This document shows positions 7,536 to 15,755 of a stretch of 27,706 nucleotides of DNA, piece by piece; the first letter of the stretch is position 1, and each line of letters opens with the position of its first letter. The notes beneath the pieces are model-generated. The model saw only the letters and a list, made by a program, of their open reading frames with translations, had not been told where the DNA came from and made no database searches. Position numbers and translations under genes: made by a program. Source of the DNA: Clostridia bacterium (GTDB taxonomy: Bacteria > Bacillota > Clostridia > Christensenellales > CAG-917); contig CAAFLX010000017.1 of NCBI GenBank assembly GCA_900763875.1, forward strand, positions 1-27,706, read 5' to 3'.

Positions 7536-8489
7536 TTAGATTCTATCTTTTGCAAGTTTTACAAGTCGTTCTTCAATATCTTCGAGATACCCGTTTACTC
7601 GGCAACCGGCAGCATTTTTATGTCCGCCTCCGCCAAAAGTCATTGCGATATCCCACGCGTCAACATCGCCTTTTGTGCGAATGCTCAACTTGTAGTTTCT
7701 GTCACCGACTTGCGAGAGCGAATATGCAACCTTCACGCTGTCAACGTCCATAAGTTCTGTCACGATTCCTTCGCTATCTTCGCATACGGTGTCGGTTGCG
7801 GCAAAATCATCTTTTGAAAAGCAGATTATTGCAATTTGGTTGTTCTCAAAAAACTTAGCCTTTTGCAAAACACGGCGTTTTAGATTGAATTTTTGAACCG
7901 ACACACTGCGATATACGTCGAAAATTGCGCTTGACGCGTCAAATTTGTAGTCAAGCAATTCGCATGCAATCTCGTGCGTTTTTCTAGTTGTATTTGAAAA
8001 AGAAAAACAGCCGCTGTCGGTGACGATACCGCAAAACAAAAGTTCTGCAACGTCGTCGTCGATTGCCCTCATATGTTTTAACAGCTCGAAAACAATTTCC
8101 GCGCACGCACTAGCGGACGAATCGACATAACAAAGCGGCGCAAAACGCTCGAAAGTCTTGTGGTGGTCGATTGCAATTTGCGACTTTGCCGACAAAAACG
8201 ACTTCATACACTGCCCTAGCCTGTCGATTGCGCTCGAATCGAGGCTGATTGCAAGCTCGTGCACCCTCTTTTGCGGAAACGATATATCCTCGCTTTTGAA
8301 AAGACACTTGTGTTTTGCTTGAATGGGAGAATCGCAATAAACGCATACGTCCTTGCCTTTGCGCAATAGAGCCACGTACAGCGCAAGCGCACTGCCCAGA
8401 GCGTCTCCGTCGGGTTTTGTATGACAATAGATCGCGATATCTTTTGCACGATGTATTTTCTTTTCAATCTCTTGAAGAACGTCGTTCAT
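7536..8489 (-). CDS. nrnA: DHH/DHHA1 phosphoesterase, nanoRNase / pAp phosphatase
   Basis: NrnA degrades short oligoribonucleotides from the 5' or 3' end depending on the homologue, and hydrolyses 3'-phosphoadenosine 5'-phosphate. The 317-residue protein shows DHH-family metal motifs: HTKPDGD with His23, Asp27 and Asp29, Asp84 in SLDSSAID, the DHH triad at 108-110, and the DHHA1 substrate motif GGGGHKNAAGC near residue 288. Its ATG at 8489 overlaps the rbfA stop as ATGA. The rbfA-nrnA-truB order is standard for Bacillota and supports the assignment. Whether it also acts on cyclic dinucleotide products cannot be told; it lacks the GdpP-type GGDEF and PAS domains. Confidence 0.92.
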   Translation of the reverse strand: MNDVLQEIEKKIHRAKDIAIYCHTKPDGDALGSALALYVALLRKGKDVCVYCDSPIQAKHKCLFKSEDISFPQKRVHELAISLDSSAIDRLGQCMKSFLSAKSQIAIDHHKTFERFAPLCYVDSSASACAEIVFELLKHMRAIDDDVAELLFCGIVTDSGCFSFSNTTRKTHEIACELLDYKFDASSAIFDVYRSVSVQKFNLKRRVLQKAKFFENNQIAIICFSKDDFAATDTVCEDSEGIVTELMDVDSVKVAYSLSQVGDRNYKLSIRTKGDVDAWDIAMTFGGGGHKNAAGCRVNGYLEDIEERLVKLAKDRI

Positions 8490-8887
8490 TGCACTTGACC
8501 GTCTTGACTTTCGGTGGATTCGGTTGCTTTTTGCTCGTCCTGTTTCTTGATTTGGTTGAGTATTTCGTCGATTTTTATGCTGTAATCAACGCTGTCGTCA
8601 ATGAGGAAATTAAGCTCCGGCAAGAGCCTGATTTGCACGCTGTCTTTGAGCATATTGCGAATAAACGTACGGGAGCGGCAAATGGTGTAATACGCCTCTT
8701 GTCTCTCCTCGTCGTTTGCCGCGTATATAGACAAATACACCTTTGCGTACTTGAGGTCGGGCGTGGTATAGAGTTTGGTTACGCCGACGATAGCATTGTG
8801 GAGGCGCGGATCTTTCACGTCCTCGGCAATTATTTTGGTGATTTGTCTTGCGAGTTCGGAGTTGACTCGCTCCATTTTAATTTTCAT
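8486..8887 (-). CDS. rbfA: ribosome-binding factor A
   Basis: RbfA helps mature the 30S subunit and the 5' end of 16S rRNA. The 133-residue sequence has the RbfA KH-like fold features: an N-terminal RVNSELARQITKIIAEDVKDPRL, the VTKLYTTPDLKYAKVYLSIY core, the RTFIRNMLKDSVQIRLLPELNF segment and the D-D-S-V-D-Y-S-I-K-I end. A polar Glu/Gln-rich tail of about 20 residues follows. The ATG at 8887 overlaps the infB stop by 11 bases and has GGAGAG at a good distance, which favours it over the internal ATG at 8875. Confidence 0.96.
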   Translation of the reverse strand: MKIKMERVNSELARQITKIIAEDVKDPRLHNAIVGVTKLYTTPDLKYAKVYLSIYAANDEERQEAYYTICRSRTFIRNMLKDSVQIRLLPELNFLIDDSVDYSIKIDEILNQIKKQDEQKATESTESQDGQVQ

Positions 8888-11570
8888 CCGTTCTCTCCAT
8901 AGTGAACGCTTCGATGACGTCCTCGACCTTGACGTCTTGGAAGTTCGAGAGCATTATGCCGCAATCGAAGTTCTTTGCCATTTCCTTGACGTCGTCTTTG
9001 CCGTGGCGCAGTGACGCGATTTCGCCTGTATATTCGACTTTTCCGTTGCGGATGAGTCTTGCTTGCGCTCCGCGCACGACCTTGCCGTCGATGACGTGGC
9101 AACCCGCAATAGTGCCGACGCCGCTGATTTTGAACAGCTCACGCACTTCGGCAGAACCGAGCACGACCTCTTGGAACTTGGGATCGAGCATACCCTTGAC
9201 AGCCTTTTCGATGTCCTCGATAGCGTTGTAAATGATGTTGTAGAATCTGATATCGATTTTCTTTTGAGCGGCGAGTTGTTTTGCGATACTGTCGGGGCGC
9301 ACGTTGAATCCGATGATAATTGCGCCTGCAGTTTCTGCGAGCAAGACGTCGCTTTCCTTGATTCCGCCGACTGCGGCGTGAATAATATCGATGTTGACTT
9401 CCTCGTTTCCGAGCTTGACGAGGGATTGTTTGACCGCCTCGACCGAGCCTTGAACGTCGGCTTTGATGATGAGTTTGACAGATTTAAGCTCGCCTTTTGA
9501 AATCTTGTCGAACAAGTCGTTGAGGGACACCGAGGTGGATTCCGTTTGACTTGCGGCGAGTTTGAGTTTTCTCTCTTCGGCAAGTTCTCTTGCAAACTTC
9601 TCGTCTGCAACCACGTCGATTCTGTCGCCTGCCTCGGGAACGTCGTCCCAACCCGTGACGGACACAGGCATAGACGGGCCTGCCTTCTTGACTTTTCTAC
9701 CCTTGTCGTCAATCATCGCGCGAATCTTACCCGTGCAAGTGCCTGCAACCACGTTGTCGCCGATGTGCAGCGTACCCGTTTGCACGAGAATGGTTGCGAT
9801 TTTGCCGAGTCCCTTGTCGAGTTTTGCCTCGACGATAGTGCCTCTTGCGTTTCTATTGGGATTTGCACGCAATTCCTCGACTTCTGCGCGAACGAGGATT
9901 TGTTCGAGCAAATCTTCGATACCCATACCGGTTTTTGCCGACACGCGAACGACGGGAGTATCGCCGCCCCAATCTTCGGGAGTAACGCCGTTTTCGGCGA
10001 GTTGCGAGAGAACTCTGTCGGGATTTGCACCCACTCTATCCATTTTGTTGAGAGCAACAATGATAGGCACTTTGGCTTGTTTTGCGTGGCTGATAGCTTC
10101 AAGAGTTTGAGGCATAACGCCGTCGTCAGCCGCAACTACAAGCACGGCAATATCCGTAACTTGTGCGCCGCGAGCACGCATGGAAGTAAATGCCTCGTGA
10201 CCGGGGGTATCGAGGAACGTGATGGGATTGCCCTTGAGCGATACGGTGTATGCGCCGATATGTTGGGTGATACCGCCTGCCTCTCCGCCGGTGACGTTTG
10301 CCTTTCTGATGTAGTCGAGCAAGGACGTTTTGCCGTGGTCAACGTGTCCCATAATGGTGACGATAGGCGGACGAGAAACGAGGTTTTCAAGTTCCTCAAC
10401 GTCGTCCACTTCGAGTTGCGCGGTGAGCGTATCCTCAAACGTCACGTCGGGTTTATATTCGAGTTTGATTCCGAATTCGTCGGCAACAAGCTCTGCGGTT
10501 GCAAAGTCGATGCTGTCGTTGATTGTCTTCATTATGCCAAGAACAAAGAGGGTTTTGACGATTTCAGCGGCGGACTTACCGATTTTCTCGCTCAAAGTCT
10601 TGATAGACACGGGGTCGGTTGTGATGACGGCGTTTTCGATGATGACGGTTGCCGAGTTGCCACCGCCCCTGTTCTTGCTGACCTTGTAGTTGCGAACGAT
10701 TGCTTCGCCGTCCTCGTCGTATGAAATTCTGTCGTCAACAAGATAGCCTCTCTTCATAAGAGTGCGCTTGTTCATCGTTGACCTATCGTCAAATTTGCTT
10801 GAACCCGCATTTGAATTTTGCTTGCCGCCCTTGCCCTTTTGCGCGGCAGGTTTAGGAGGAAATTGCTGCGCGGCATTGGCGACGCTTTGCGACGACGTCG
10901 GGCGTCTTTGACCGTTTTGACCTTGTCCTTGCGGTCTTTGACCTTGATAACCGTTTTGACCTTGCGGTTTTCTTTGTTGTTGATATCCGCCCTGACCGAA
11001 AACTCTGGTTTGGACTTTCGGCTTTGGCGTTGGCGGAACGTAAATTCTACGCACCTCGCCGTTGGGCAAGATTTCGGGATTCTCTTGCGCAAGCTCGAAC
11101 GGAGTCTTGGGGACGACCGTTATATGCGGTTTTTTGTTTTCTTCCGCTTTCTTCTCGTCCGCCTTTTGAGGAGCTTGACTCTTCTTTTCTTCGGCTTTGA
11201 CCTCGGTTTGAGCTTTGACTTCCTCTTTTATCTTTTGAGGAGGTGCAGCGGTTTTTTCTTCTTTTTGTTCCGCCTTTACCTCAACTTTGGGCGTGACCTC
11301 GAGCTTAACTTCGGGTTTATTTTCCGATTCCTTCACCGCTTGAGCTACGCTTTGCTCAACCTTGGCTTCGACCTTGACCTCGGCGGCTTTTTCGGCTTGC
11401 TCGGCTCTTTGTGCCAGCTCGTCGCGTTTAGCCTTGATTGACGCCATAAGGACAGCAGCCCTCGACTTTTGTCGAGAGATGTTCTCGGAAAGTTCGACAA
11501 GTTTTGTCGTCTTGTACTCACCGAGCATTTTCATGGAATCTACGTTTGCTTCTTTTTTGATTTCGGGCAT
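8877..11570 (-). CDS. infB: translation initiation factor IF-2
   Basis: IF-2 is the GTPase that brings initiator fMet-tRNA to the 30S subunit and drives subunit joining. The protein is about 897 residues. A Lys/Glu/Ala-rich tail (about 50-150) and a Gln/Gly/Arg-rich segment (about 195-230) form the variable, probably disordered N-terminal region. An IF2_N domain sits near 320-375, then the G domain with G1 GHVDHGKT (about 408-415), G3 DTPGHEAFTSMRARG and G4 NKMDR, and the C-terminal domains. ATG 11570 is chosen: GAGG lies five bases upstream, and an in-frame GTG two codons earlier is part of the ribosome-binding site. The ylxQ TGA overlaps this region, and the stop overlaps rbfA. Confidence 0.97.
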   Translation of the reverse strand: MPEIKKEANVDSMKMLGEYKTTKLVELSENISRQKSRAAVLMASIKAKRDELAQRAEQAEKAAEVKVEAKVEQSVAQAVKESENKPEVKLEVTPKVEVKAEQKEEKTAAPPQKIKEEVKAQTEVKAEEKKSQAPQKADEKKAEENKKPHITVVPKTPFELAQENPEILPNGEVRRIYVPPTPKPKVQTRVFGQGGYQQQRKPQGQNGYQGQRPQGQGQNGQRRPTSSQSVANAAQQFPPKPAAQKGKGGKQNSNAGSSKFDDRSTMNKRTLMKRGYLVDDRISYDEDGEAIVRNYKVSKNRGGGNSATVIIENAVITTDPVSIKTLSEKIGKSAAEIVKTLFVLGIMKTINDSIDFATAELVADEFGIKLEYKPDVTFEDTLTAQLEVDDVEELENLVSRPPIVTIMGHVDHGKTSLLDYIRKANVTGGEAGGITQHIGAYTVSLKGNPITFLDTPGHEAFTSMRARGAQVTDIAVLVVAADDGVMPQTLEAISHAKQAKVPIIVALNKMDRVGANPDRVLSQLAENGVTPEDWGGDTPVVRVSAKTGMGIEDLLEQILVRAEVEELRANPNRNARGTIVEAKLDKGLGKIATILVQTGTLHIGDNVVAGTCTGKIRAMIDDKGRKVKKAGPSMPVSVTGWDDVPEAGDRIDVVADEKFARELAEERKLKLAASQTESTSVSLNDLFDKISKGELKSVKLIIKADVQGSVEAVKQSLVKLGNEEVNIDIIHAAVGGIKESDVLLAETAGAIIIGFNVRPDSIAKQLAAQKKIDIRFYNIIYNAIEDIEKAVKGMLDPKFQEVVLGSAEVRELFKISGVGTIAGCHVIDGKVVRGAQARLIRNGKVEYTGEIASLRHGKDDVKEMAKNFDCGIMLSNFQDVKVEDVIEAFTMERTDEN

Positions 11571-11572
11571 AT

Positions 11573-11848
11573 TCACCTCAATACACCGACAACGGCTTTT
11601 GCCAAATTGTCGTTCGTTATGGCGATGGCATTGACGCCTTCACGGTGCAACGCCTCGCTAAGACCGTCCACGATAAACACGGGACAATCCCCCATCTTCT
11701 TCAATATCCTTTCTTTATACTTATCGGTTGCGGAGGAGGCAACGAGCACGACCTTTGCGAGGTTTTTCTTCTCGCAAATGATATCTTCGCCGTACAGAAC
11801 CGAGCCTGAGCGTTGCGCAAGCCCGATATAAGCCCCGATTTTACTCAT
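11573..11848 (-). CDS. ylxQ: L7Ae/L30e/S12e-like K-turn RNA-binding protein (YlxQ)
   Basis: A 91-residue member of the L7Ae/eL8 family that binds kink-turn RNA; YlxQ lies in the nusA-infB operon of Bacillota, with a role that is not settled. The start GAYIGLAQRSGSVLYGED is the typical YlxQ opening, and the A-K-V-V-L-V-A-S-S-A-T core and V-N-A-I-A-I-T-N end fit. The ATG at 11848 has GGAGA upstream and overlaps the end of rnpM. Its TGA at 11573-11575 lies inside the infB ribosome-binding site, so translation of the two is likely coupled. Confidence 0.93.
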   Translation of the reverse strand: MSKIGAYIGLAQRSGSVLYGEDIICEKKNLAKVVLVASSATDKYKERILKKMGDCPVFIVDGLSEALHREGVNAIAITNDNLAKAVVGVLR

Positions 11849-12089
11849 TTATCTCTCCGTATATCTCGTCGCCGACATTGCACTTGAAAGCGGCGTTGAG
11901 CATCTTTTTCTTGACAAGTTTTTCAATGCAGTCCTTGCCCTTATGCACCCAAACTCCTCTGCCGTCCGCTTTTTTCGAGCGGTCAACCACGACTTTTCCG
12001 TCCTTGTCCTTGACAAAGCGAATCATCTCGGACTTGTCTGCATGCTCTCTGCACACAATACATTTTCGGGTGTTTTTGGGATTGGACAT
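11841..12089 (-). CDS. rnpM: RNase P modulator RnpM (YlxR, DUF448)
   Basis: RnpM/YlxR is a small basic protein reported to bind RNase P RNA and modulate its activity. Here it is 82 residues, with the family motif RKCIVCRE at about 8-15, an M-I-R-F-V strand and the DGRGVWVHKG segment, followed by a Lys-rich helix. The ATG at 12089 is chosen. An AAGGTG Shine-Dalgarno lies six bases upstream, and a GTG three codons earlier is part of that site and overlaps the nusA stop. It overlaps ylxQ downstream by eight bases. Confidence 0.92.
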   Translation of the reverse strand: MSNPKNTRKCIVCREHADKSEMIRFVKDKDGKVVVDRSKKADGRGVWVHKGKDCIEKLVKKKMLNAAFKCNVGDEIYGEINE

Positions 12090-12090
12090 A

Positions 12091-13164
12091 TTATTCACCT
12101 TGAGTATCGTCTTGCTCGTCGACTTTGAGCGTGGAATAAGGTTTGACGTCTATCTTCCAGCCCGTGAGCTTTGCCGCAAGACGAGCGTTTTGACCGCTTC
12201 TGCCGATAGCAAGCGAGAGTTTCTCGTCGGGGACGATGACCTTTGCGTTCTTCTCTTCCTCGTTGATGGACACCATAAGCACTTGTGCGGGAGAGAGTGC
12301 GCGAGCAATATATTCGATCGGGTCGTCGCAGTATTCGATGACGTCTATTTTCTCTCCGCCAAGCTCTGCAACCACCGCGTTGACTCTCACGCCCTTGTTG
12401 CCGATGCAGCTTCCGACCGCGTCAACGTTGGGGTCTTCGCTGGACACTGCAAGTTTGGTGCGGAATCCTGCCTCGCGAACGATGCTGTTGATTTTCACAA
12501 GACCAGCCTTGATTTCGGGCACTTCAAGCTCGAAGAGTCTACGAACAAATCCTGCCGAACTTCTCGACACAACCACTTGCGCACCGTGCAAACCGTCGCG
12601 AATCTTCTTGACGTACACTTTGATGACGTCGTTGACGTTGTAGGTTTCGGTGGGGACTTGGTCTTGTTGCATCATCACGCCTTCCATTTGAGTGCCTGTG
12701 ATTTCAACGTAGACGGTGTTACCCTCTTTTCTTCTGACGATTGCGCTGAGAATCTCGCCCGTACGCTCGCTCATTTCGTTGAGCACAAGCTCTTTCTTAA
12801 AGTCGTTGATACGTTGCAAAATGACTTGTTTTGCGGTTTGTGCGGCGATACGAGAAAAGTCTTTTGGCGTGATGTCCTCGATTACGACGTCACCGATTTT
12901 ATACTTTTTGTCGATATCTTGTGCGTCTTCGAGCGAGATTTGCGATTCCTCGTCCTCGACCTCTTCAACGACAAGTTTGTGCGCGTACACTTTGTAGGTC
13001 ATCTTCTCCTCGTTCAAGCGAACGGAGATTTGACTTGCAAAGCCGTATTCTTTCTTGTACGCGGACACGAGTCCCGCCTCGATGGATTCAATCATTGACT
13101 CTTTGGGAATGCGTTGTTCCTTTTCAAGGTCGTCCAATGCTTGAAAGAACTCTTTGTTTATCAT
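12091..13164 (-). CDS. nusA: transcription termination/antitermination factor NusA
   Basis: NusA binds RNA polymerase and nascent RNA and affects pausing and termination. The 357-residue protein has the short Bacillota form: an N-terminal polymerase-binding domain (about 1-125), an S1 domain (about 130-200), and KH1 and KH2 domains with D-P-N-V-D-A-V-G-S-C-I-G-N-K-G near 245 and AIGRSGQNARLAAKLTGWKID near 320. It lacks the C-terminal acidic repeats of E. coli NusA. The ATG at 13164 has a full AGGAGG site seven bases upstream. It follows rimP by 12 bases and runs into rnpM. Confidence 0.97.
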   Translation of the reverse strand: MINKEFFQALDDLEKEQRIPKESMIESIEAGLVSAYKKEYGFASQISVRLNEEKMTYKVYAHKLVVEEVEDEESQISLEDAQDIDKKYKIGDVVIEDITPKDFSRIAAQTAKQVILQRINDFKKELVLNEMSERTGEILSAIVRRKEGNTVYVEITGTQMEGVMMQQDQVPTETYNVNDVIKVYVKKIRDGLHGAQVVVSRSSAGFVRRLFELEVPEIKAGLVKINSIVREAGFRTKLAVSSEDPNVDAVGSCIGNKGVRVNAVVAELGGEKIDVIEYCDDPIEYIARALSPAQVLMVSINEEEKNAKVIVPDEKLSLAIGRSGQNARLAAKLTGWKIDVKPYSTLKVDEQDDTQGE

Positions 13165-13176
13165 TGTTATGTCCTC

Positions 13177-13653
13177 CTAAAACCTGACGTACGGTTGTAC
13201 TTTGGTCAATAAATTTCTTTGTATTTTAACTTCCTTGGGGTTTTTCCCGTCGGTTTTTATCACTATGTTTTCGCCGTCGAAGCTCAAAAGCGTTCCGTGC
13301 ATTTTCTTCTTGTTTGCGTCAACAACCTCGATTTCGGTGTCCAGCGCGCGCCTAAAATCGTCGTCGTTGGCAATTTTTCTGTCCAAGCCTTGCGACGATA
13401 CGTTGAGGACATAATCTTCCGAAAACTCGCCCTCTATCTCGTCGAGTTTGCAAGAGAGCAAGTTGTGAACCCTCTCGCAATCATTGAGGTCGATGCCCTC
13501 CTTTTTCCAAAGAAACGCCTCAACCGTGAGTTTTCCGTACTGCTTGTAAAACGCAACGTCCACAAGCTCGATTCCCTCGCCGACCTCGTCAACGGCTTGC
13601 GCTGCGAAGTTTCTGACCTTTTCACAAAGCTCGACTGCAATTTCGTTTGCCAT
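13177..13653 (-). CDS. rimP: ribosome maturation factor RimP
   Basis: RimP assists 30S assembly. The 158-residue protein has the N-terminal domain with GIELVDVAFYKQYGKLTVEAFLWKKEGIDLNDCE (residues about 24-57; key residues only cited as family match), the S-SQGLDRKI segment and a C-terminal Sm-like domain ending L-L-T-K-V-Q-P-Y-V-R-F. ATG 13653 is chosen because GAGGTG lies at a proper distance; the GTG six bases earlier belongs to that site. It is the first gene of the nusA operon, preceded by a promoter at 13747-13775 and a leader hairpin at 13700-13721. Confidence 0.94.
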   Translation of the reverse strand: MANEIAVELCEKVRNFAAQAVDEVGEGIELVDVAFYKQYGKLTVEAFLWKKEGIDLNDCERVHNLLSCKLDEIEGEFSEDYVLNVSSQGLDRKIANDDDFRRALDTEIEVVDANKKKMHGTLLSFDGENIVIKTDGKNPKEVKIQRNLLTKVQPYVRF

Positions 13654-13699
13654 AAGCACCTCGTCGGCGATTTCTGTCGAATCGCCCCTTCTAAAACAA

Positions 13700-13721
13700 A
13701 GAGTGAGCCGTCGCTCACTCT
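13700..13721 (-). ncRNA. leader hairpin before rimP, candidate attenuator
   Basis: On the minus strand AGAGTGAGC pairs perfectly with GCTCACTCT (9 bp) around loop GACG, followed by TTTGTTTT, which is the form of an intrinsic terminator. A smaller AGTAA/TTACT hairpin lies just upstream. Both sit between the predicted transcription start (about 13740) and the rimP ATG. An attenuator in the rimP-nusA leader, where NusA could act on its own operon, is inferred. Confidence 0.6.
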
Positions 13722-13746
13722 AGTAAGGTTTTACTATAGTATCTTA

Positions 13747-13775
13747 ATATTAACATACAAAAACATATATTGCAA
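13747..13775 (-). promoter_or_regulatory. promoter of the rimP-nusA operon
   Basis: On the minus strand TTGCAA (13770-13775) and TAATAT (13747-13752) are spaced by 17 bases. The predicted start would give a leader of about 85 nt. Activity is inferred from spacing and position. Confidence 0.5.
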
Positions 13776-13871
13776 GCAAATTATGCCACAATCGCAAATA
13801 TATTTTATATATTTTTTATCTCGCGCCTATTTTCCGCTTTTCCGCAACTGCGCCAAAGGCTCAATATCACA

Positions 13872-13917
13872 CCCGATTGTCATTGCGAGCGCAAGCGTGG
13901 CAATCTCCCGAGAGGGA
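13872..13917. repeat. CATTGCGAG-type dispersed palindromic repeat
   Basis: The segment carries GTCATTGCGAGCGCAAGCG and then TGGCAATCTCCCGAGAGGG. It matches the widespread intergenic repeat of the form CATTGCGAG...AAGC...GCAATCTC that I know from many bacterial genomes. ATTGC/GCAAT arms allow it to fold. It lies inside the ATATCA-repeat neighbourhood upstream of the rimP promoter. Confidence 0.7.
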
Positions 13918-13968
13918 AATGATGTAAATTGCAGCAAGTATAGCGCACTATTTTTCAAATATTCCACA

Positions 13969-14160
13969 ATCCAAACATAGTTTGGATATCACCGTGCAAT
14001 GCACGATATCATCACGAAGTGATATCACCGCCGTAGGCGATATCATTCATTATCCGCAACTGCGCCAAAGGGCAATATCACTTGCACACTTGCAAATATC
14101 ATGTTGCCACACTCAACAATATCACGCACGATTTGCGTGCATATCATTGCATCGGCACAA
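13969..14160. repeat. array of short hairpins separated by ATATCA
   Basis: Eight copies of ATATCA, starting at 13986, 14006, 14022, 14040, 14075, 14096, 14119 and 14141, separate different small palindromes: CCAAAC/GTTTGG, CGTGCA/TGCACG, TCAC/GTGA, GCC/GGC, TTGCA/TGCAA, TGTTG/CAACA and GCACG/CGTGC. A ninth ATATCA is at 13864. The array ends three bases from the stop of the exonuclease gene. The first 80 bases (13969-14048) have an inverted homologue of identical length at 17023-17102. A 19-base stretch, TCCGCAACTGCGCCAAAGG, occurs at both 13841 and 14053. It is not a CRISPR array. Confidence 0.85.
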
Positions 14161-14162
14161 CA

Positions 14163-15755
14163 CTACATTCTCTTTGCAATCTCCTCAAGCGCGGCAAACG
14201 TCGCATACACGTCGCTGAGCGCGCGGTGAGCGTTTTCGTGAGCGATTCCATATGCTTTGGATATGGTTTCCAACTTGCAGTTTGGCAATTCGGTCAAATA
14301 TTTTCTTGCAAGCAAGAGCGTATCACAAAGCTCGTTGTCGAAGTTATACCCCATTTTCTCGCTTATTCTTGCAATAATCGGATAGTCGTAACCTGCGATA
14401 TTGTGACCGCAAAGAATCGAGCCGTGCGCAAACTTGAAAAAGTCGGGCATAACGCTTTCGATGCTCGGCGCGTCAAGCACCATAGCGTTTGAAATATGCG
14501 TGATGTTGGTTATCTCCTCAGATATCGTAGCAAGCGGCTTTACGAGCGTTTGGAAGGTTTGAGTCGGCACGCCATCCACCACTTTGAGCGCCGCAAGCTC
14601 GATGATTTCGGCAATCTCGGTTTTCAAATCCGTGGTTTCGAGGTCGAACACGACAAAGGTCTTGCCCTTGAAATATTCATTTATCACTTTTTCGGGTTTT
14701 TCGACATCTAACAAGGTTTTTTCCGTCATATCGACGTACGCTTGCGGCTTTATGGTGACATATTTTTCAGGCACGGGCTTGACAGACGTCAAGTGAATAC
14801 TCTCAAAATCTATATCCGCCTCAAACATTGCGTTCACTTGAAACGACCACGCGCCCGCGTATTGCGACCAAGTGACTTTGCCCATACACACAACTTGCGT
14901 GAGGTCGTTAAGCGCAACAATTTTGTCCGCGTCCTCGTCTTTTCCCACAAAGCTAACCCCCTCGATTCTACCCGTTGTATCGTCAAGATTAAATTTGACA
15001 AAAGGCAAAAATTCAGGACCGCCCTTCGGGTCGTCTGGTTTATATTTCTTGTTTTTGTAGGTTTTTTTCTCGATTTGCGAGATTTTTCCGCACAAAACGA
15101 TGTTGTCGCAAGTGCCTTTGACGTCGATTATGTAGTTTGGCATCTGTGAAATTCCGTCGATTTTGCCCCTTGAATACACTTTTTCGCCCACTCTCACACT
15201 GACAAGCCTAAGCGTGCTGTCGGAGTGCATCGTAGTGTCGATGTGCATATCGAAATCCTCGACTTTCTCATCTGAAAAGAGTGCTTCTTCAACAATCATA
15301 TCGATGTTTTGATTGAACGAGCAGTCAAGATAATCTTCGAGTCTTTTTAGCAAATCCCCTGCCGTCAGCAACTTATAGGTCGGAGTATCCAACACAAATT
15401 TGACGTCGATATCGTTGTCGCCAACCTCGATTTGCAGCGTTTCGTCGTTTATACGCCTGAAAATCATTTGGTTGGTGCGGTTGAAAAACTCCAAAATCTT
15501 GTTTTTGACAACGTTATTGTCCGCGTACGTGCGAATGTACTGCACGCTGACGTCCACTCCTGCAAACATTTGTTCGATTATGGACTGCACTTTATTTTTG
15601 CTCTCCTCGTCAAAGGAGCGCACCTCGAATGCGGAAATAATAAACTTGACAACCAACTCTCTTTTGTCCTTGTAGTAGGTTGCGCTGTTGAGTTTGAGCA
15701 TTGGAAACTCTCCCTTGCTCCTCACCGTAAACTCTTCAAAAAACTTTGTCGTCAT
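14163..15755 (-). CDS. PolC-like protein with N-terminal, OB and DEDDh exonuclease parts, no polymerase
   Basis: The 530-residue protein sits exactly where polC normally lies between ispG and rimP. Residues 1 to about 180 resemble the PolC N-terminal region, and about 190-315 look like the OB-fold (IDVKGTCDNIVLCGKISQIE, then D-D-T-T-G-R-I-E). After a linker of some 50 residues comes a complete DEDDh 3'-5' exonuclease: FDLETT (Asp371, Glu373), GHNIAGYD (Asp about 457) and HRALSD (His510, Asp515). The PHP halves and the whole polymerase region (over 800 residues in B. subtilis PolC) are missing, and the frame ends cleanly at a TAG. ATG 15755 has AGGAA upstream. The catalytic residues are intact, so an active proofreading- or repair-type exonuclease is likely. 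Descent from polC is inferred from position and domain order. Confidence 0.8.
   Translation of the reverse strand: MTTKFFEEFTVRSKGEFPMLKLNSATYYKDKRELVVKFIISAFEVRSFDEESKNKVQSIIEQMFAGVDVSVQYIRTYADNNVVKNKILEFFNRTNQMIFRRINDETLQIEVGDNDIDVKFVLDTPTYKLLTAGDLLKRLEDYLDCSFNQNIDMIVEEALFSDEKVEDFDMHIDTTMHSDSTLRLVSVRVGEKVYSRGKIDGISQMPNYIIDVKGTCDNIVLCGKISQIEKKTYKNKKYKPDDPKGGPEFLPFVKFNLDDTTGRIEGVSFVGKDEDADKIVALNDLTQVVCMGKVTWSQYAGAWSFQVNAMFEADIDFESIHLTSVKPVPEKYVTIKPQAYVDMTEKTLLDVEKPEKVINEYFKGKTFVVFDLETTDLKTEIAEIIELAALKVVDGVPTQTFQTLVKPLATISEEITNITHISNAMVLDAPSIESVMPDFFKFAHGSILCGHNIAGYDYPIIARISEKMGYNFDNELCDTLLLARKYLTELPNCKLETISKAYGIAHENAHRALSDVYATFAALEEIAKRM

Noticed and set aside
9546..10724. 392-residue plus-strand open frame
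   Set aside because: It lies entirely antisense to infB, has no ribosome-binding site, and its Cys/His/Asp-rich composition is the shadow of IF-2 coding sequence.
11878..13098. 406-residue plus-strand open frame
   Set aside because: Antisense to rnpM and nusA with typical shadow composition and no start signal.
13969..14160. CRISPR-like array
   Set aside because: The repeated word is only six bases (ATATCA), the spacing varies from 16 to 35 bases, and the intervening pieces are themselves palindromes rather than unique spacers; no cas genes are near.
13982..14218. 78-residue plus-strand open frame over the repeats
   Set aside because: It is a translation of the ATATCA palindromes and runs into the end of the exonuclease gene on the other strand.
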